DNA of 64,000 nucleotides from Anaerolineaceae bacterium (GCA_016841525.1 JAENYZ010000004.1:310001-374000); one strand, 5' to 3'; counted from the first letter of the stretch, positions 20,294-29,799 are shown. Program-made: numbers and translations. Notes: a model not told the origin generated them from the sequence alone.

Positions 20294-20737
20294 ATGTCCC
20301 TACACCTGAATGCACCCATACCCTCTCTGGGAGGAGCAACGCAGTGGATCAATGCTGAACCTGACTTTGCTGAAATTAAGGGCAAACCTGTATTAATCTA
20401 TTTTTGGGCAGTAAGCTGCCAGGTATGCCATGCAAATATGTCCAAACTACAGTCCTGGCGGGAGGAATGCGTTCCGAGCGGTTTAAAAATGATCTCAATC
20501 CACTGCCCGAGGATGAAAACCGACACCGATATCGCTAAAGTAAAAGCGGCGGTTGAGAAATTCAGGATTGTCGAGCCCTGCGCGGTTGACAATATGCACA
20601 AAATCAAGAAAGCATTTGAAAATGAGATCTGGCCGGCATATTTTCTTTTTGATAAAGATGGCAAATTGAAACGCCGGACAGCGGGTAACAATGGCATAGC
20701 CATGCTTGTGCCGCTTTTAAAGGATATGGTTGAATAG
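20294..20737 (+). CDS. Thioredoxin/TlpA-like redox protein
   Basis: VLIYFWAVSCQVCHANMSKLQSWREEC (CxxC); LFDKDGKLKRRTAG; ATG 20294 after GAAAGGAGCG, 13 bp after the peroxiredoxin. Confidence 0.85.
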   Translation: MSLHLNAPIPSLGGATQWINAEPDFAEIKGKPVLIYFWAVSCQVCHANMSKLQSWREECVPSGLKMISIHCPRMKTDTDIAKVKAAVEKFRIVEPCAVDNMHKIKKAFENEIWPAYFLFDKDGKLKRRTAGNNGIAMLVPLLKDMVE

Positions 20738-20743
20738 GGAGAA

Positions 20744-20779
20744 AGGTACTCGGTACTCGGTACTTGGTACTTGGTATTA
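20744..20779 (+). repeat. Heptamer-phased array E (GGTACTC/GGTACTT)
   Basis: ggtactc ggtactc ggtactt ggtactt ggtatta. Confidence 0.75.
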
Positions 20780-20857
20780 AGTGACCTGTTTTATTCGATT
20801 AGGTAGGGGCGGGTCTCTTTGCACGCCCTAAAAAATCTTCTCTGGTAAAATCATGCA

Positions 20858-22375
20858 ATGAATAAAAATCCCGTAATGCGGATTGAATCTAAAACTTTAA
20901 GTTGGGTGATAGGCGGATTGGGGTTGCTCTTTTTGCTTGCCAGCCTGCTCATCACCTTCGTTGAATACCGACGATTTCAATCTCAGGAAAGCTCCTTTCC
21001 AAAGGGCAGCCAGATTGCTGGTGTGCCTGTTGGGGGCTTAAATTCGCAAACGGCGGCTGCCCGGGTTGAGAATTATTACCGCATACCCCTGGTCCTTGAG
21101 ATTCAAGATGGGACGGTTCAAGTTAAACCGGAGGATCTTGGTTTCAGCATGGACGCCGCCAGCCTGGTTGATGATGCTTTGCTTGAGGTTGAAGGACAGC
21201 GTTTTTGGGCGCACCTCTGGAATCGCTCAGCCGCCATGCCAGTGGATCTGCCCCTAGCCGCGTCGGTGGACGATGCACAGATCAGAGGTTACCTCCTTCA
21301 GCAAATCCTTCCTCGATACATCCAGCATAGTAGACCTGTCACCCCCATCCCCGGGACGACCAATTTTGAACCCGGTCAAGCCGGGCAAGCGCTGGACACT
21401 CAAAAGGCACTTGAAGAAATTCGCGGGGCATTATTCACACCTGATGTCCACCAGGTTACTTTAGAAATTTCCGAAGATGTGCTCCCATCACCCCCTGAAG
21501 GCATGCTGGAAGCTTTTATGAAGCACAACATCAATTGGATCGGTTTCGATGCCCTATCCGAAGTTTACCTGGCGTCGATGGGTTCAGACCTGGAATCCCA
21601 TTTTGCTGTGCAGGGAGGGGATGACGTCCAAGCCGATGTTGCCTTTACTGCTGCCAGCACCATCAAAATCCCGATTATGATCTCGGTATTGCGCCGGACA
21701 GCGGACCCAACACCGGAAGGTGTGACGTCATTGCTGGAGCGCATGATCGTTTACTCTGAAAACCCACCCGCAGATACCCTCATGTCAACCTATATCGACG
21801 CGGTACGTGGACCTTTGATGGTCAGCGAGGATATGGCTGCATTGGGCCTGGAAAACACCTTCCTGGCGGGCTACTTCTACCTGGGTGCGCCCCTGCTGGA
21901 TCGTTTTGAGACCCCGGCAAACACGCGCACGGATATTTACCTCGACCCTGACATTTACAGCCAAACGGTTGCGTCAGAAATTGGGCAGCTTCTAAAAGGG
22001 GTTTACGATTGTGCCCAGGATGGGGACGGCTTATTGGTTGAGACCTTCCCGGGGGAAATCACCCAGGGTGAATGTCAATTGATGATCGATATTCTATCAG
22101 GCAATCGAATTGGTTTGTTGATCGAAGCCGGCTTGCCGCCGGAAGCTATCGCAGCTCATAAACATGGATGGGCACAGGAGCTGGACGGCTTACTGCACTC
22201 AATGAGCGATGCCGCCATCATTTTCACACCGGGTGAAGATATGGTATTGAACATCTTCATTTACGACCCGGATCGGCTTGACTTTGACCAGGGCAATCGA
22301 TTGATCGCACGGCTCTCACAAACAGTTTATAATTTCTTTAACCTTGAAAACCAGGCGTATTGGTGGTTTGATTAG
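20858..22375 (+). CDS. Class-A beta-lactamase-like serine hydrolase with N-terminal peptidoglycan-binding-like domain
   Basis: TM anchor; FTAASTIKIPIMISVL (SxxK); AHKHGWA near the C-terminus (KTG-like position); SQIAGVPVGGLNSQTAAARVENYYRIPLVLEI resembles PG_binding_4/VanW N-regions. Confidence 0.78.
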   Translation: MNKNPVMRIESKTLSWVIGGLGLLFLLASLLITFVEYRRFQSQESSFPKGSQIAGVPVGGLNSQTAAARVENYYRIPLVLEIQDGTVQVKPEDLGFSMDAASLVDDALLEVEGQRFWAHLWNRSAAMPVDLPLAASVDDAQIRGYLLQQILPRYIQHSRPVTPIPGTTNFEPGQAGQALDTQKALEEIRGALFTPDVHQVTLEISEDVLPSPPEGMLEAFMKHNINWIGFDALSEVYLASMGSDLESHFAVQGGDDVQADVAFTAASTIKIPIMISVLRRTADPTPEGVTSLLERMIVYSENPPADTLMSTYIDAVRGPLMVSEDMAALGLENTFLAGYFYLGAPLLDRFETPANTRTDIYLDPDIYSQTVASEIGQLLKGVYDCAQDGDGLLVETFPGEITQGECQLMIDILSGNRIGLLIEAGLPPEAIAAHKHGWAQELDGLLHSMSDAAIIFTPGEDMVLNIFIYDPDRLDFDQGNRLIARLSQTVYNFFNLENQAYWWFD

Positions 22376-22378
22376 ATC

Positions 22379-25036
22379 ATGAAAGTCATACTGACTCACG
22401 AACAAGCAGATATGGATGCCCTGGCGTCGCAATTAGGCGCCTGGCTGCTGTGGCCGGATGCAGTGCCGCTGTTGCCGCATAACATCAACCGTAATGGAAA
22501 ACGCTTTGTCAAAACGTTTTCGTCTGACCTGCCTTATGTTGATTTCAAAAACCTGCCGCGCGAGCCAGTTGATACCATCATCCTGGTTGACACCCAATCC
22601 ATGATCACCCTCAAAGGGATGAGCAATGATACAAAGGTGCTTGTATATGACCACCATCCCAGGCGTGAGGACCTTGACCCGGATTGGGAAACCCATTTTA
22701 CTAATGCCGGGTCGAACACCAGCCAGATGGTAGCGATGATCAGGGAAAAAGAGATAGTCTTAAGCCCCATCCAGGCGACCACTCTGGCATTGGGCTTATA
22801 TGAGGACACCGGATCTTTCACCTACGATTCCACAACAGCAGACGACCTGGAAGCAGCGGGGTTCTGCATTCGCCATGGGGCGGATTTGGACATCGTCAGC
22901 GAATTCCTTTATCCGCCGCTTTCAGCAGATCAGCGCCGTCTCTATGAACGACTTTTAAAAAATATCGACACTTATCAAATAGAGGATCAAACCATCCTGG
23001 CTGTCAAAGCAGATGCCATGGATGTACAGGATGAGATCTCGAGCGTGGCTCATAAGATGCGCGATGTGCTCAACCCGGACGCACTCTTGCTGCTTGTCTC
23101 CACAACCCAGGGGATCCGCCTGGTGGCGCGGTCAACCAGTGACCAGGTGGACGTTTCTGCCATTGCCGAAGCGATGGGCGGCGGCGGGCATAAACGGGCT
23201 GCATCAGCTTTGATTCGCCCTGAGTCACACCTGGAAGGTGAAGATTTGCAGCATTTTTTGGAGCTTCAATACCAGGTAATGATTGAAAGTCTCAAAGACC
23301 ACGTCAAACCGGCTGTTGCCGTCAGAGGGCTGATGTCCAAAGACCCGCTGCTTCTGGCACCGGATACGCCTGTTCGTGAAGCGCACCGCTTGATGCAGCG
23401 CTACGGCTATGAAGGTTACCCTGTTGTCTCCGAGGGTCAGGTGGTGGGTTTGCTCAACCGGCGCGAAGTTGATCGTGCCATCAGTCACGGCTTAGATATG
23501 ACAGTCGACAGCCTGATGACCGCCGGGGACGTCACCATCAGCACCGATGCATCCTTGGAGGAATTGCAGGCTTTGATGGGCATTAGCGGCTGGGGACAAA
23601 TCCCGGTCACATCACCCCAAACCGGAGAGATTGTTGGGATTGTGACCCGCACCGACCTTTTGAAAACGCTGTCACCCAAACATGAACATCCCTCGCAAGA
23701 GGACGTGGCTGAAATGCTGGCAAAAGCCGTTCCCACGGCACGTTTGGCGCTTCTGCGCGCGCTTGCAAATGAAGCTGACAAGGTCAACCTGCCCATCTTT
23801 GTGGTGGGCGGCTTTGTGCGCGATCTCCTGCTGGGGCGTCCCAGTTTGGATTTTGACATTGTCGTTGAAGGGGATGCCATTTTCTTCGCAAACCGCCTGG
23901 TAGAGCGCTACGGGGGGCGTGTGATCACCCATCAGCGATTTGGAACAGCAAAATGGACTATTGACAGCATCAATCAGACAATCATTGACCGTTTGGATCT
24001 GACCGGCGAAGTGGACCCTGAAAATCTGCCCGATTCCCTGGACCTGATCACAGCCAGGACAGAATTTTATGAACAGCCGGCAGCCCTGCCGACGGTTGAG
24101 AGCAGCAGCATTAAAATGGACCTGCACCGCAGGGATTTCACCATCAACACCCTGGCATTGCGGCTCGATGGAGAACATTTCGGAAAAATCCATGATTATT
24201 GGGGTGGCTTGGATGATTTGCGCAAAGGTCACATCCGCGTCCTGCATGCCCTATCCTTTGTGGACGATGCTACACGTCTTCTGCGAGCGGTGCGTTTTGA
24301 GCAGCGGTTTGATTTTCAAATCGAGCCGCGCACCCTGGCATTGATGGAAGAAAGCCTGCCCTTATTGAATAAGCTGACCGGTGCCCGAATCCGGCACGAG
24401 ATCAACCTGATCCTGGCAGAACCGAAAGCCCCCCAAATGCTATCGCGATTGAATGACCTGGGCATCCTGCATGCCATTCACCCTGCTTTACCCTGGGACC
24501 GATCGCTGGAACAAAATTTACAGCACCTGGATACAGAAAATATTGATCCTGTTTGGGCACTGCCTGAACATTCAGATCATCTTGATATTCGCCAAACCTT
24601 AAGCTATTTAATCTGGCTGGGGCACCTGCCGCAGATGATATTACGCTCAATCACCTCTCGACTGCGCTTCAAGAGTGATCTGAAGCGCTTCTTGATCGCA
24701 ACCAGCAAGCTGATCAGGACGCTGCCCAACCTGACGGATTCTTCACCAAGCGCTGCGGTTCACGAGCTTGAAGGCGCACCGCGTTTGGCGATCTATGCGG
24801 TTTACCTGATCAATGCTGACCCTGAATTGCGGGCGCTTCTGCGCATGTATATCACAAAATGGATCGACGTTGAACCAGTTACCACGGGAAATGACCTGCG
24901 AGAGATGGGATTGAAACCTTCACCAGCTTATGGTCAAATTCTGACTGCCTTGCGGGATGCCTGGCTGGATGGCGAAATTAACTCCGCAGCACAAGAAAAA
25001 CAGCTGCTGAAAGAATTACTTTCCGAGATTGATTAA
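22379..25036 (+). CDS. DHH phosphoesterase-CBS-tRNA nucleotidyltransferase fusion (CCA/A-adding type)
   Basis: DHH motifs (HEQADMDALAS, YDHHPRR, GGGGHKRAAS), CBS pair (VRGLMSKDPLLLAPDTPVREAHRLM...; VDSLMTAGDVTIS...), NTase head FVVGGFVRDLLLGRPSLDFDIVVEGDA and DLHRRDFTINTLAL. Confidence 0.92.
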   Translation: MKVILTHEQADMDALASQLGAWLLWPDAVPLLPHNINRNGKRFVKTFSSDLPYVDFKNLPREPVDTIILVDTQSMITLKGMSNDTKVLVYDHHPRREDLDPDWETHFTNAGSNTSQMVAMIREKEIVLSPIQATTLALGLYEDTGSFTYDSTTADDLEAAGFCIRHGADLDIVSEFLYPPLSADQRRLYERLLKNIDTYQIEDQTILAVKADAMDVQDEISSVAHKMRDVLNPDALLLLVSTTQGIRLVARSTSDQVDVSAIAEAMGGGGHKRAASALIRPESHLEGEDLQHFLELQYQVMIESLKDHVKPAVAVRGLMSKDPLLLAPDTPVREAHRLMQRYGYEGYPVVSEGQVVGLLNRREVDRAISHGLDMTVDSLMTAGDVTISTDASLEELQALMGISGWGQIPVTSPQTGEIVGIVTRTDLLKTLSPKHEHPSQEDVAEMLAKAVPTARLALLRALANEADKVNLPIFVVGGFVRDLLLGRPSLDFDIVVEGDAIFFANRLVERYGGRVITHQRFGTAKWTIDSINQTIIDRLDLTGEVDPENLPDSLDLITARTEFYEQPAALPTVESSSIKMDLHRRDFTINTLALRLDGEHFGKIHDYWGGLDDLRKGHIRVLHALSFVDDATRLLRAVRFEQRFDFQIEPRTLALMEESLPLLNKLTGARIRHEINLILAEPKAPQMLSRLNDLGILHAIHPALPWDRSLEQNLQHLDTENIDPVWALPEHSDHLDIRQTLSYLIWLGHLPQMILRSITSRLRFKSDLKRFLIATSKLIRTLPNLTDSSPSAAVHELEGAPRLAIYAVYLINADPELRALLRMYITKWIDVEPVTTGNDLREMGLKPSPAYGQILTALRDAWLDGEINSAAQEKQLLKELLSEID

Positions 25037-25059
25037 GGCCCTGCCTGCCTGTAATAAAC

Positions 25060-25599
25060 ATGATGGTTGACGCATCGCATTTGAAAAATGATACTTATTT
25101 GGGGGATTTGATAATTCGTCAGGTTGTGAAAGACGACTTGCCAGCCTTGGAATGGGATGGGGAATTTACGCAATTCCGGCGCATGTATGCCAGCCTGTAC
25201 CGTGATACCCAAACTGGTCGAGCAGTAATGTGGATGATCGAAACAGAAAAAGGGGACATGATCGGTCAGGCCTTTGTGATACTGCGAAGCGGCGAACTTT
25301 CAGCGGCAGATGGCGAAAGGCGCGCTTACATTTTCTCATTCCGTGTAAAACCAGCTTATCGCAACCAGGGAGTGGGGACCTTTTTGCTGGAATTTATCCA
25401 TGAGGATTTACGTCGGCGGGGATTTGTATTTGTGACCCTCAACGTTGCCAAGGATAACCCCAATGCAATCCGTTTATACCGGCGCCTTGGTTATAAAGTA
25501 ATCAGCTCACATGCGGGCAAGTGGTCCTACACCGATCATGAAGGCACCACCCACCATGTGGATGAGCCCGCCTGGCGCATGATGAAGCGGATTGGGTGA
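25060..25599 (+). CDS. GNAT-family N-acetyltransferase
   Basis: YIFSFRVKPAYRNQGVGTFLLEFIHEDLRRRGFVFVTLNVAKDNPNAIRLYRRLGYKV. Confidence 0.92.
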   Translation: MMVDASHLKNDTYLGDLIIRQVVKDDLPALEWDGEFTQFRRMYASLYRDTQTGRAVMWMIETEKGDMIGQAFVILRSGELSAADGERRAYIFSFRVKPAYRNQGVGTFLLEFIHEDLRRRGFVFVTLNVAKDNPNAIRLYRRLGYKVISSHAGKWSYTDHEGTTHHVDEPAWRMMKRIG

Positions 25600-25606
25600 G
25601 CAGGGA

Positions 25607-25660
25607 CCAGGCAATCAGGTATTAGGCAATTAGTATCAGGCGATTAGTTACAAGGTAATA
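25607..25660 (+). repeat. Heptamer-phased array B1 (TATTAGG orientation)
   Basis: ccaggcaatcaggtattaggcaattagtatcaggcgattagttacaaggtaata; 7-nt phased. Confidence 0.75.
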
Positions 25661-25740
25661 AAATTTTATAATCTGTCCTGAATTTCTTATCTTTTTTATT
25701 GTATACCGGTAAACATATTTCAGGACGACACACGACACAC

Positions 25741-25789
25741 TAATACCCATTACCTAGTACCCAATTCCTGGTACCCATTCACAATCCCA
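25741..25789 (+). repeat. Heptamer-phased array B2 (CCTAATA/CCTAGTA orientation, inverted relative to B1)
   Basis: taatacccattacctagtacccaattcctggtacccattcacaatccca; abuts the SARP stop codon. Confidence 0.75.
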
Positions 25790-28700
25790 AGGTACTTGCA
25801 TAAGGGAGGATAACTTCAACCACATCCTCGACAGACTCATCGTTATAAAAATAGTGGGTTTGGGGGTCTGGTAAATCGCTCATCCAAAGATCAGCCTGTT
25901 GAAGGAACGCTTGTGGTGTTTTCGGGTGGGATTTTAAATAAGAGAATAATGCCTGGCCTATTTGATCTTTCCCCTCGATGATGAAAACACAGGCAAGCCC
26001 AAGCAGGGCATACAGACTGACCGGGATCATTTTAACTTTCATAGACATATCAATCGATTCAACAAATTTTTCTTTGGCTGTTCCAGTGTGTTTTAAACCA
26101 AGGTGAGCAAATCCCATTCTGCATAAGGACGTACAAATACCCCAGGAATGTCCAAGTGAAATAAAAATATCATAACCCTGCTGCGCAAATTGTACAGATT
26201 CCTCGAATTGTCCCAAGAAAAATGCACTGATACTCATACGGCTGTAGCAATAAGCCGTTCCAGATTGGTAGCCTAATTGTTTGAATGTTTGAAGGCCTTC
26301 TTGTTGATGTCTTAATGCCTTTACATGCTGTCCCAAACTATCCTCAGCGAGGCCCATTTTACTCACTGCAAAGGCAACACCCCAAAGCGTATCACTTCTC
26401 TTATATATCTCGTAAGATTTTTCCAGGGTTGCCAAACCCTGTTCATATTCGCCTTTGAGAAAATAGGCATGTCCTAACCAAAACAAATATGTTGGCCAGA
26501 AAATACAGTCCGTTTCTCTGCCCAATAACACAGCTTCTTCCAACAAGCGCATTGATTCATCGACCTCACCTCGAAAAGAAGCGACGACTCCTAAATTATG
26601 AAGACAAATTGAAAGTGGTTTCCTCATTTCTGGATTATGTAATATAGGAAGACATTCGTTGGATATTCTCTGAGCCTCCTCGATATTTCCCAGGTTGACA
26701 AGCCAAAATGCCTGGAACAATCGCAGATTGAGCAAAATTTCATCTATTTCAATATTTTGCTTATTGCTTTCGCACAAAAACTTGCGTCTTGTGCTTTCTA
26801 ATTGCTGCAAGAATAAAACACCCTCATGCCATCCATATACCGTGAAAAAAGCCAGACTTGCTGTAAGAACCTTCATGAATTCTATTTTCTGCAGTTTATT
26901 GCAAGCAAGCAGCAATGCAGCTTCAAAATTGATCAAGAAGGGTTTTATTTTGTCCCTGGCACGCATCATGCCAGCGCCCAGGAGCGCTTCTTGCTGCTGG
27001 CTCATTAGTTCAACATAATAGTGACAAAACCTGTCAATTGTTTCCTGAAATAAATTCCTCTGTCGTGTTAATTTCTCGGATGCAAATTGATGGGCAAGTG
27101 CATGCATAAAAAAGTGTCCGGATGGATTACGTTTAAGCAGAGAACGATCAATCAGCCGACTTAATTGGCTCAGGTCTGATTCTAAAATGTTTTGAGCAGC
27201 CTGCAGATCAAATTCACCATGAAAGACAGCCATTTTGCTGAAGATCAATTTGTCTTTCTCACTAAGACCTTGCCAGGTATGGTCAAAAATAATCCGCAAG
27301 CTATGGTGTTTCTCTGGTATGTCCTGTTTGTTTGTGGTCAAGAAATCAAGACTTTTTTGAATTTCCTGAACAATTTCAGAAGGTTGGAGCAGATCACTCC
27401 AGGCAGCTGCCATCTCGATTCCCAAAGGCATCCCATCAACAAACTCGCAGATTTGGTACACGGCTGATTTCTGCTGATCATCAAAATTTATTGCCCGGCT
27501 GTTTGATTGCTGAGCTCTGGCAATAAAGAGCTTTACTGCATCAGGTTGACCATCGAAAAAAATTCCACCCGAGGAATAATAAGCTAATCCTTCCAGGTGA
27601 AAAATCCACTCAGATTTTAGGCTAAGGCTTTCGCGGGAATTTACGATAAGTTTAACTTTCGGTGCAAATTTAAGCAGTTCAACCAGGAATTCGGCGATGC
27701 TTACGAGGTGTTCAAAGCTATCTAGAACGAGTAAGCATGAACGATTAAAGAGAAATTCGAATACTTGTGATTTTGTGCCAACAGCGTTGATCACAACATC
27801 AATTGTTAATTCAAGCGATTTGGCAATTGCAAGAATTAGGTGATCTATGGATGGGCAAGTTTCAACTGGTACAAAGAAAACACCATCAGAAAAATATCTG
27901 GCACATTTGCGGGCTGCTTCGATGGACAGCCTTGTCTTCCCAATACCACCCTGTCCGATTATTGTAATCAAACGACAATCTGGTTTTCTAATGAGCCTTA
28001 TGAGCTCTTGAATTTCTTGTTCCCTGCCAATAAAACTGGTTTGTGGCGCAGGAAGCCTAATTTTTCTAATTAATGCCCCCTTTTCCACGGTATCACCCTG
28101 CATAATTTTTTCGTAGATTTTCCTGGTTTCATCAGAGGGTTTCAAATTCAATTCATTCTGCAAAATATCAGCATAAAACTGATAATGTGACAAAGCTGCA
28201 GGCCTATTCCCTGTAATAGCATACAGCAGGATGGTTTGCTGGTGGGCCTCTTCATTAATCGGGTCCAATTGTAAAATTTCCCTGGCGTATCGGTCTGCAT
28301 TAAAATAATCATCATTAACGATCGCATCCTGGAGGGCGCCCTGGAGGGCTTCAAGCAATTGGTTGTTTATGAGTGCTGCTTTATTTCGCACCCAATCTTC
28401 AAATTGTACGCTATCTTTTATACTGAAACCTTCCAGAAACTCTCCTTTGTAGATATCAAGTGCTTCATCCACTTTCGCATACGCTAATTTCCTCTGTAAT
28501 TCAGCGAAATCAAGCTGAATTTTAGAGAATTCGACGATACTCACAGTGTCCCTGGTTATATCAACATAATCCCCAATGTGTTTACGTAATTTGGAAAGCT
28601 CAACACGTAGGCTTCGACAAGCTTCTTCCTGAGGGCTCTCAGGCCAAAATATAGCAGCTAAAACACTTCGCTGCTGAACACGTCCTTCAATCAGCAGATA

Positions 28701-28796
28701 GACTAACAATGCTTGCGCTTTATGGGAATTGAGAGTCTTTATATCATGACCATCAACACCTATTGAAAAACCGCCCAAAGTTTTGATTTCTAACAT
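25779..28796 (-). CDS. SARP/BTAD-type transcriptional activator with NB-ARC-like ATPase and TPR region (AfsR-like)
   Basis: N-terminal LEIKTLGGFSIGVDGHDI...RSLRVELSKLRKHIGDYVDI, BTAD region, P-loop TIIGQGGIGKTRLSIEAA, C-terminal TPR-like repeats. Confidence 0.9.
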   Translation of the reverse strand: MLEIKTLGGFSIGVDGHDIKTLNSHKAQALLVYLLIEGRVQQRSVLAAIFWPESPQEEACRSLRVELSKLRKHIGDYVDITRDTVSIVEFSKIQLDFAELQRKLAYAKVDEALDIYKGEFLEGFSIKDSVQFEDWVRNKAALINNQLLEALQGALQDAIVNDDYFNADRYAREILQLDPINEEAHQQTILLYAITGNRPAALSHYQFYADILQNELNLKPSDETRKIYEKIMQGDTVEKGALIRKIRLPAPQTSFIGREQEIQELIRLIRKPDCRLITIIGQGGIGKTRLSIEAARKCARYFSDGVFFVPVETCPSIDHLILAIAKSLELTIDVVINAVGTKSQVFEFLFNRSCLLVLDSFEHLVSIAEFLVELLKFAPKVKLIVNSRESLSLKSEWIFHLEGLAYYSSGGIFFDGQPDAVKLFIARAQQSNSRAINFDDQQKSAVYQICEFVDGMPLGIEMAAAWSDLLQPSEIVQEIQKSLDFLTTNKQDIPEKHHSLRIIFDHTWQGLSEKDKLIFSKMAVFHGEFDLQAAQNILESDLSQLSRLIDRSLLKRNPSGHFFMHALAHQFASEKLTRQRNLFQETIDRFCHYYVELMSQQQEALLGAGMMRARDKIKPFLINFEAALLLACNKLQKIEFMKVLTASLAFFTVYGWHEGVLFLQQLESTRRKFLCESNKQNIEIDEILLNLRLFQAFWLVNLGNIEEAQRISNECLPILHNPEMRKPLSICLHNLGVVASFRGEVDESMRLLEEAVLLGRETDCIFWPTYLFWLGHAYFLKGEYEQGLATLEKSYEIYKRSDTLWGVAFAVSKMGLAEDSLGQHVKALRHQQEGLQTFKQLGYQSGTAYCYSRMSISAFFLGQFEESVQFAQQGYDIFISLGHSWGICTSLCRMGFAHLGLKHTGTAKEKFVESIDMSMKVKMIPVSLYALLGLACVFIIEGKDQIGQALFSYLKSHPKTPQAFLQQADLWMSDLPDPQTHYFYNDESVEDVVEVILPYASTLGL

Positions 28797-28896
28797 TCTT
28801 CCTCACATGCGACTACATCTAAATCGGCCTTTACGATGTGAGCTATGTTGATTTTAATCAAACAATGATAATCAAATCTTAGATTTGTCGTTATTT

Positions 28897-28914
28897 AACG
28901 AATAATTAGCGAAT
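28897..28914 (+). promoter_or_regulatory. Candidate SARP-type heptamer direct repeat
   Basis: AACGAAT-aatt-AGCGAAT, 11-bp phasing, between the SARP gene and the small ORFs. Confidence 0.3.
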
Positions 28915-28977
28915 ATTTGATGTTCTTTTCTTATTATATAAGAAACAGGCAGAAAATAATAACAGGAGTTTAGTGAA

Positions 28978-29136
28978 ATGTCACCCAGGTTAAAAATTTT
29001 TATTTTCAATCAATCTGTGCTTGCTTTTCTGATCATTTCTTATGCCTGTTTCAGCTTTATTTTAGGCAAGATAATCATAAAAAATGAAACAAAAAACAAT
29101 CTGCTGCGTCCAAGTATCAATATTAAAGAGTTATGA
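28978..29136 (+). CDS. Small hydrophobic protein, 52 aa (below the ORF-track cutoff)
   Basis: AACAGGAGtttagtgaAATG; MSPRLKIFIFNQSVLAFLIISYACFSFILGKIIIKNETKNNLLRPSINIKEL-stop; one TM predicted by eye. Confidence 0.5.
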   Translation: MSPRLKIFIFNQSVLAFLIISYACFSFILGKIIIKNETKNNLLRPSINIKEL

Positions 29137-29151
29137 AAGGAGATGTATTAT

Positions 29152-29250
29152 GTGAAAGATATTTCACCCGCAGGTACTGGGTCCAACAGTCATCTCCATT
29201 TTGGTGAGTTTGCAAAACTTACCATAGAAAGAACACAGAAATTGGTTTAG
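29152..29250 (+). CDS. Possible small ORF, 32 aa, GTG start
   Basis: AAAGGAGatgtattatGTG; MKDISPAGTGSNSHLHFGEFAKLTIERTQKLV-stop. The overlapping ATG is followed immediately by TGA. Confidence 0.25.
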   Translation: MKDISPAGTGSNSHLHFGEFAKLTIERTQKLV

Positions 29251-29371
29251 CAAAATGATATTAAATACATGAAGTTGACAGATCGCCAGTTTTACCTGAA
29301 CCATCAGGTCAATAAAAAGACAGGCTGTTAATTTCAATAGGTTAAGTTAAAAAAAATAAAAGAGGACAATT

Positions 29372-29755
29372 ATGAAATTTAAAACAATGATGGTCATCAA
29401 AGCAGTTGTTTGTTTGGTGATGGGTTCATGGCTGATGTTCTTTTACAATAGTATTGCGAACTTGCTTGGCGCATTTTCATTGACCAACGCTTTATCGTTG
29501 TTCCATGCCCAGGAGTATGCTGGTGCAATGTTTGGGATCATGCTCATTACATGGTTTGGAAGAAATGCAGTGGAATCTGATCTGAGACGTGGGATCATTT
29601 GGGGACTGACCATATATGATGCAATTGGCTTTGTAATCTCAGTGATCGCAACCCTCAATGGTTTGTTTAACTTCCTCGGATGGTCTATTGCTGCACTTTA
29701 CCTGTTCCTGACATTGGGCTTTGGATACTTCCTTATCAAACCGCCAAAACCTTAG
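29372..29755 (+). CDS. Hypothetical small integral membrane protein (about 4 TM)
   Basis: 127-aa ORF, strongly hydrophobic, AGAGGACA upstream of the ATG. Confidence 0.75.
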   Translation: MKFKTMMVIKAVVCLVMGSWLMFFYNSIANLLGAFSLTNALSLFHAQEYAGAMFGIMLITWFGRNAVESDLRRGIIWGLTIYDAIGFVISVIATLNGLFNFLGWSIAALYLFLTLGFGYFLIKPPKP

Positions 29756-29799
29756 GCAAAAGGCTGAATAAAATTTCCAAACAGGGGATATATCTACAT

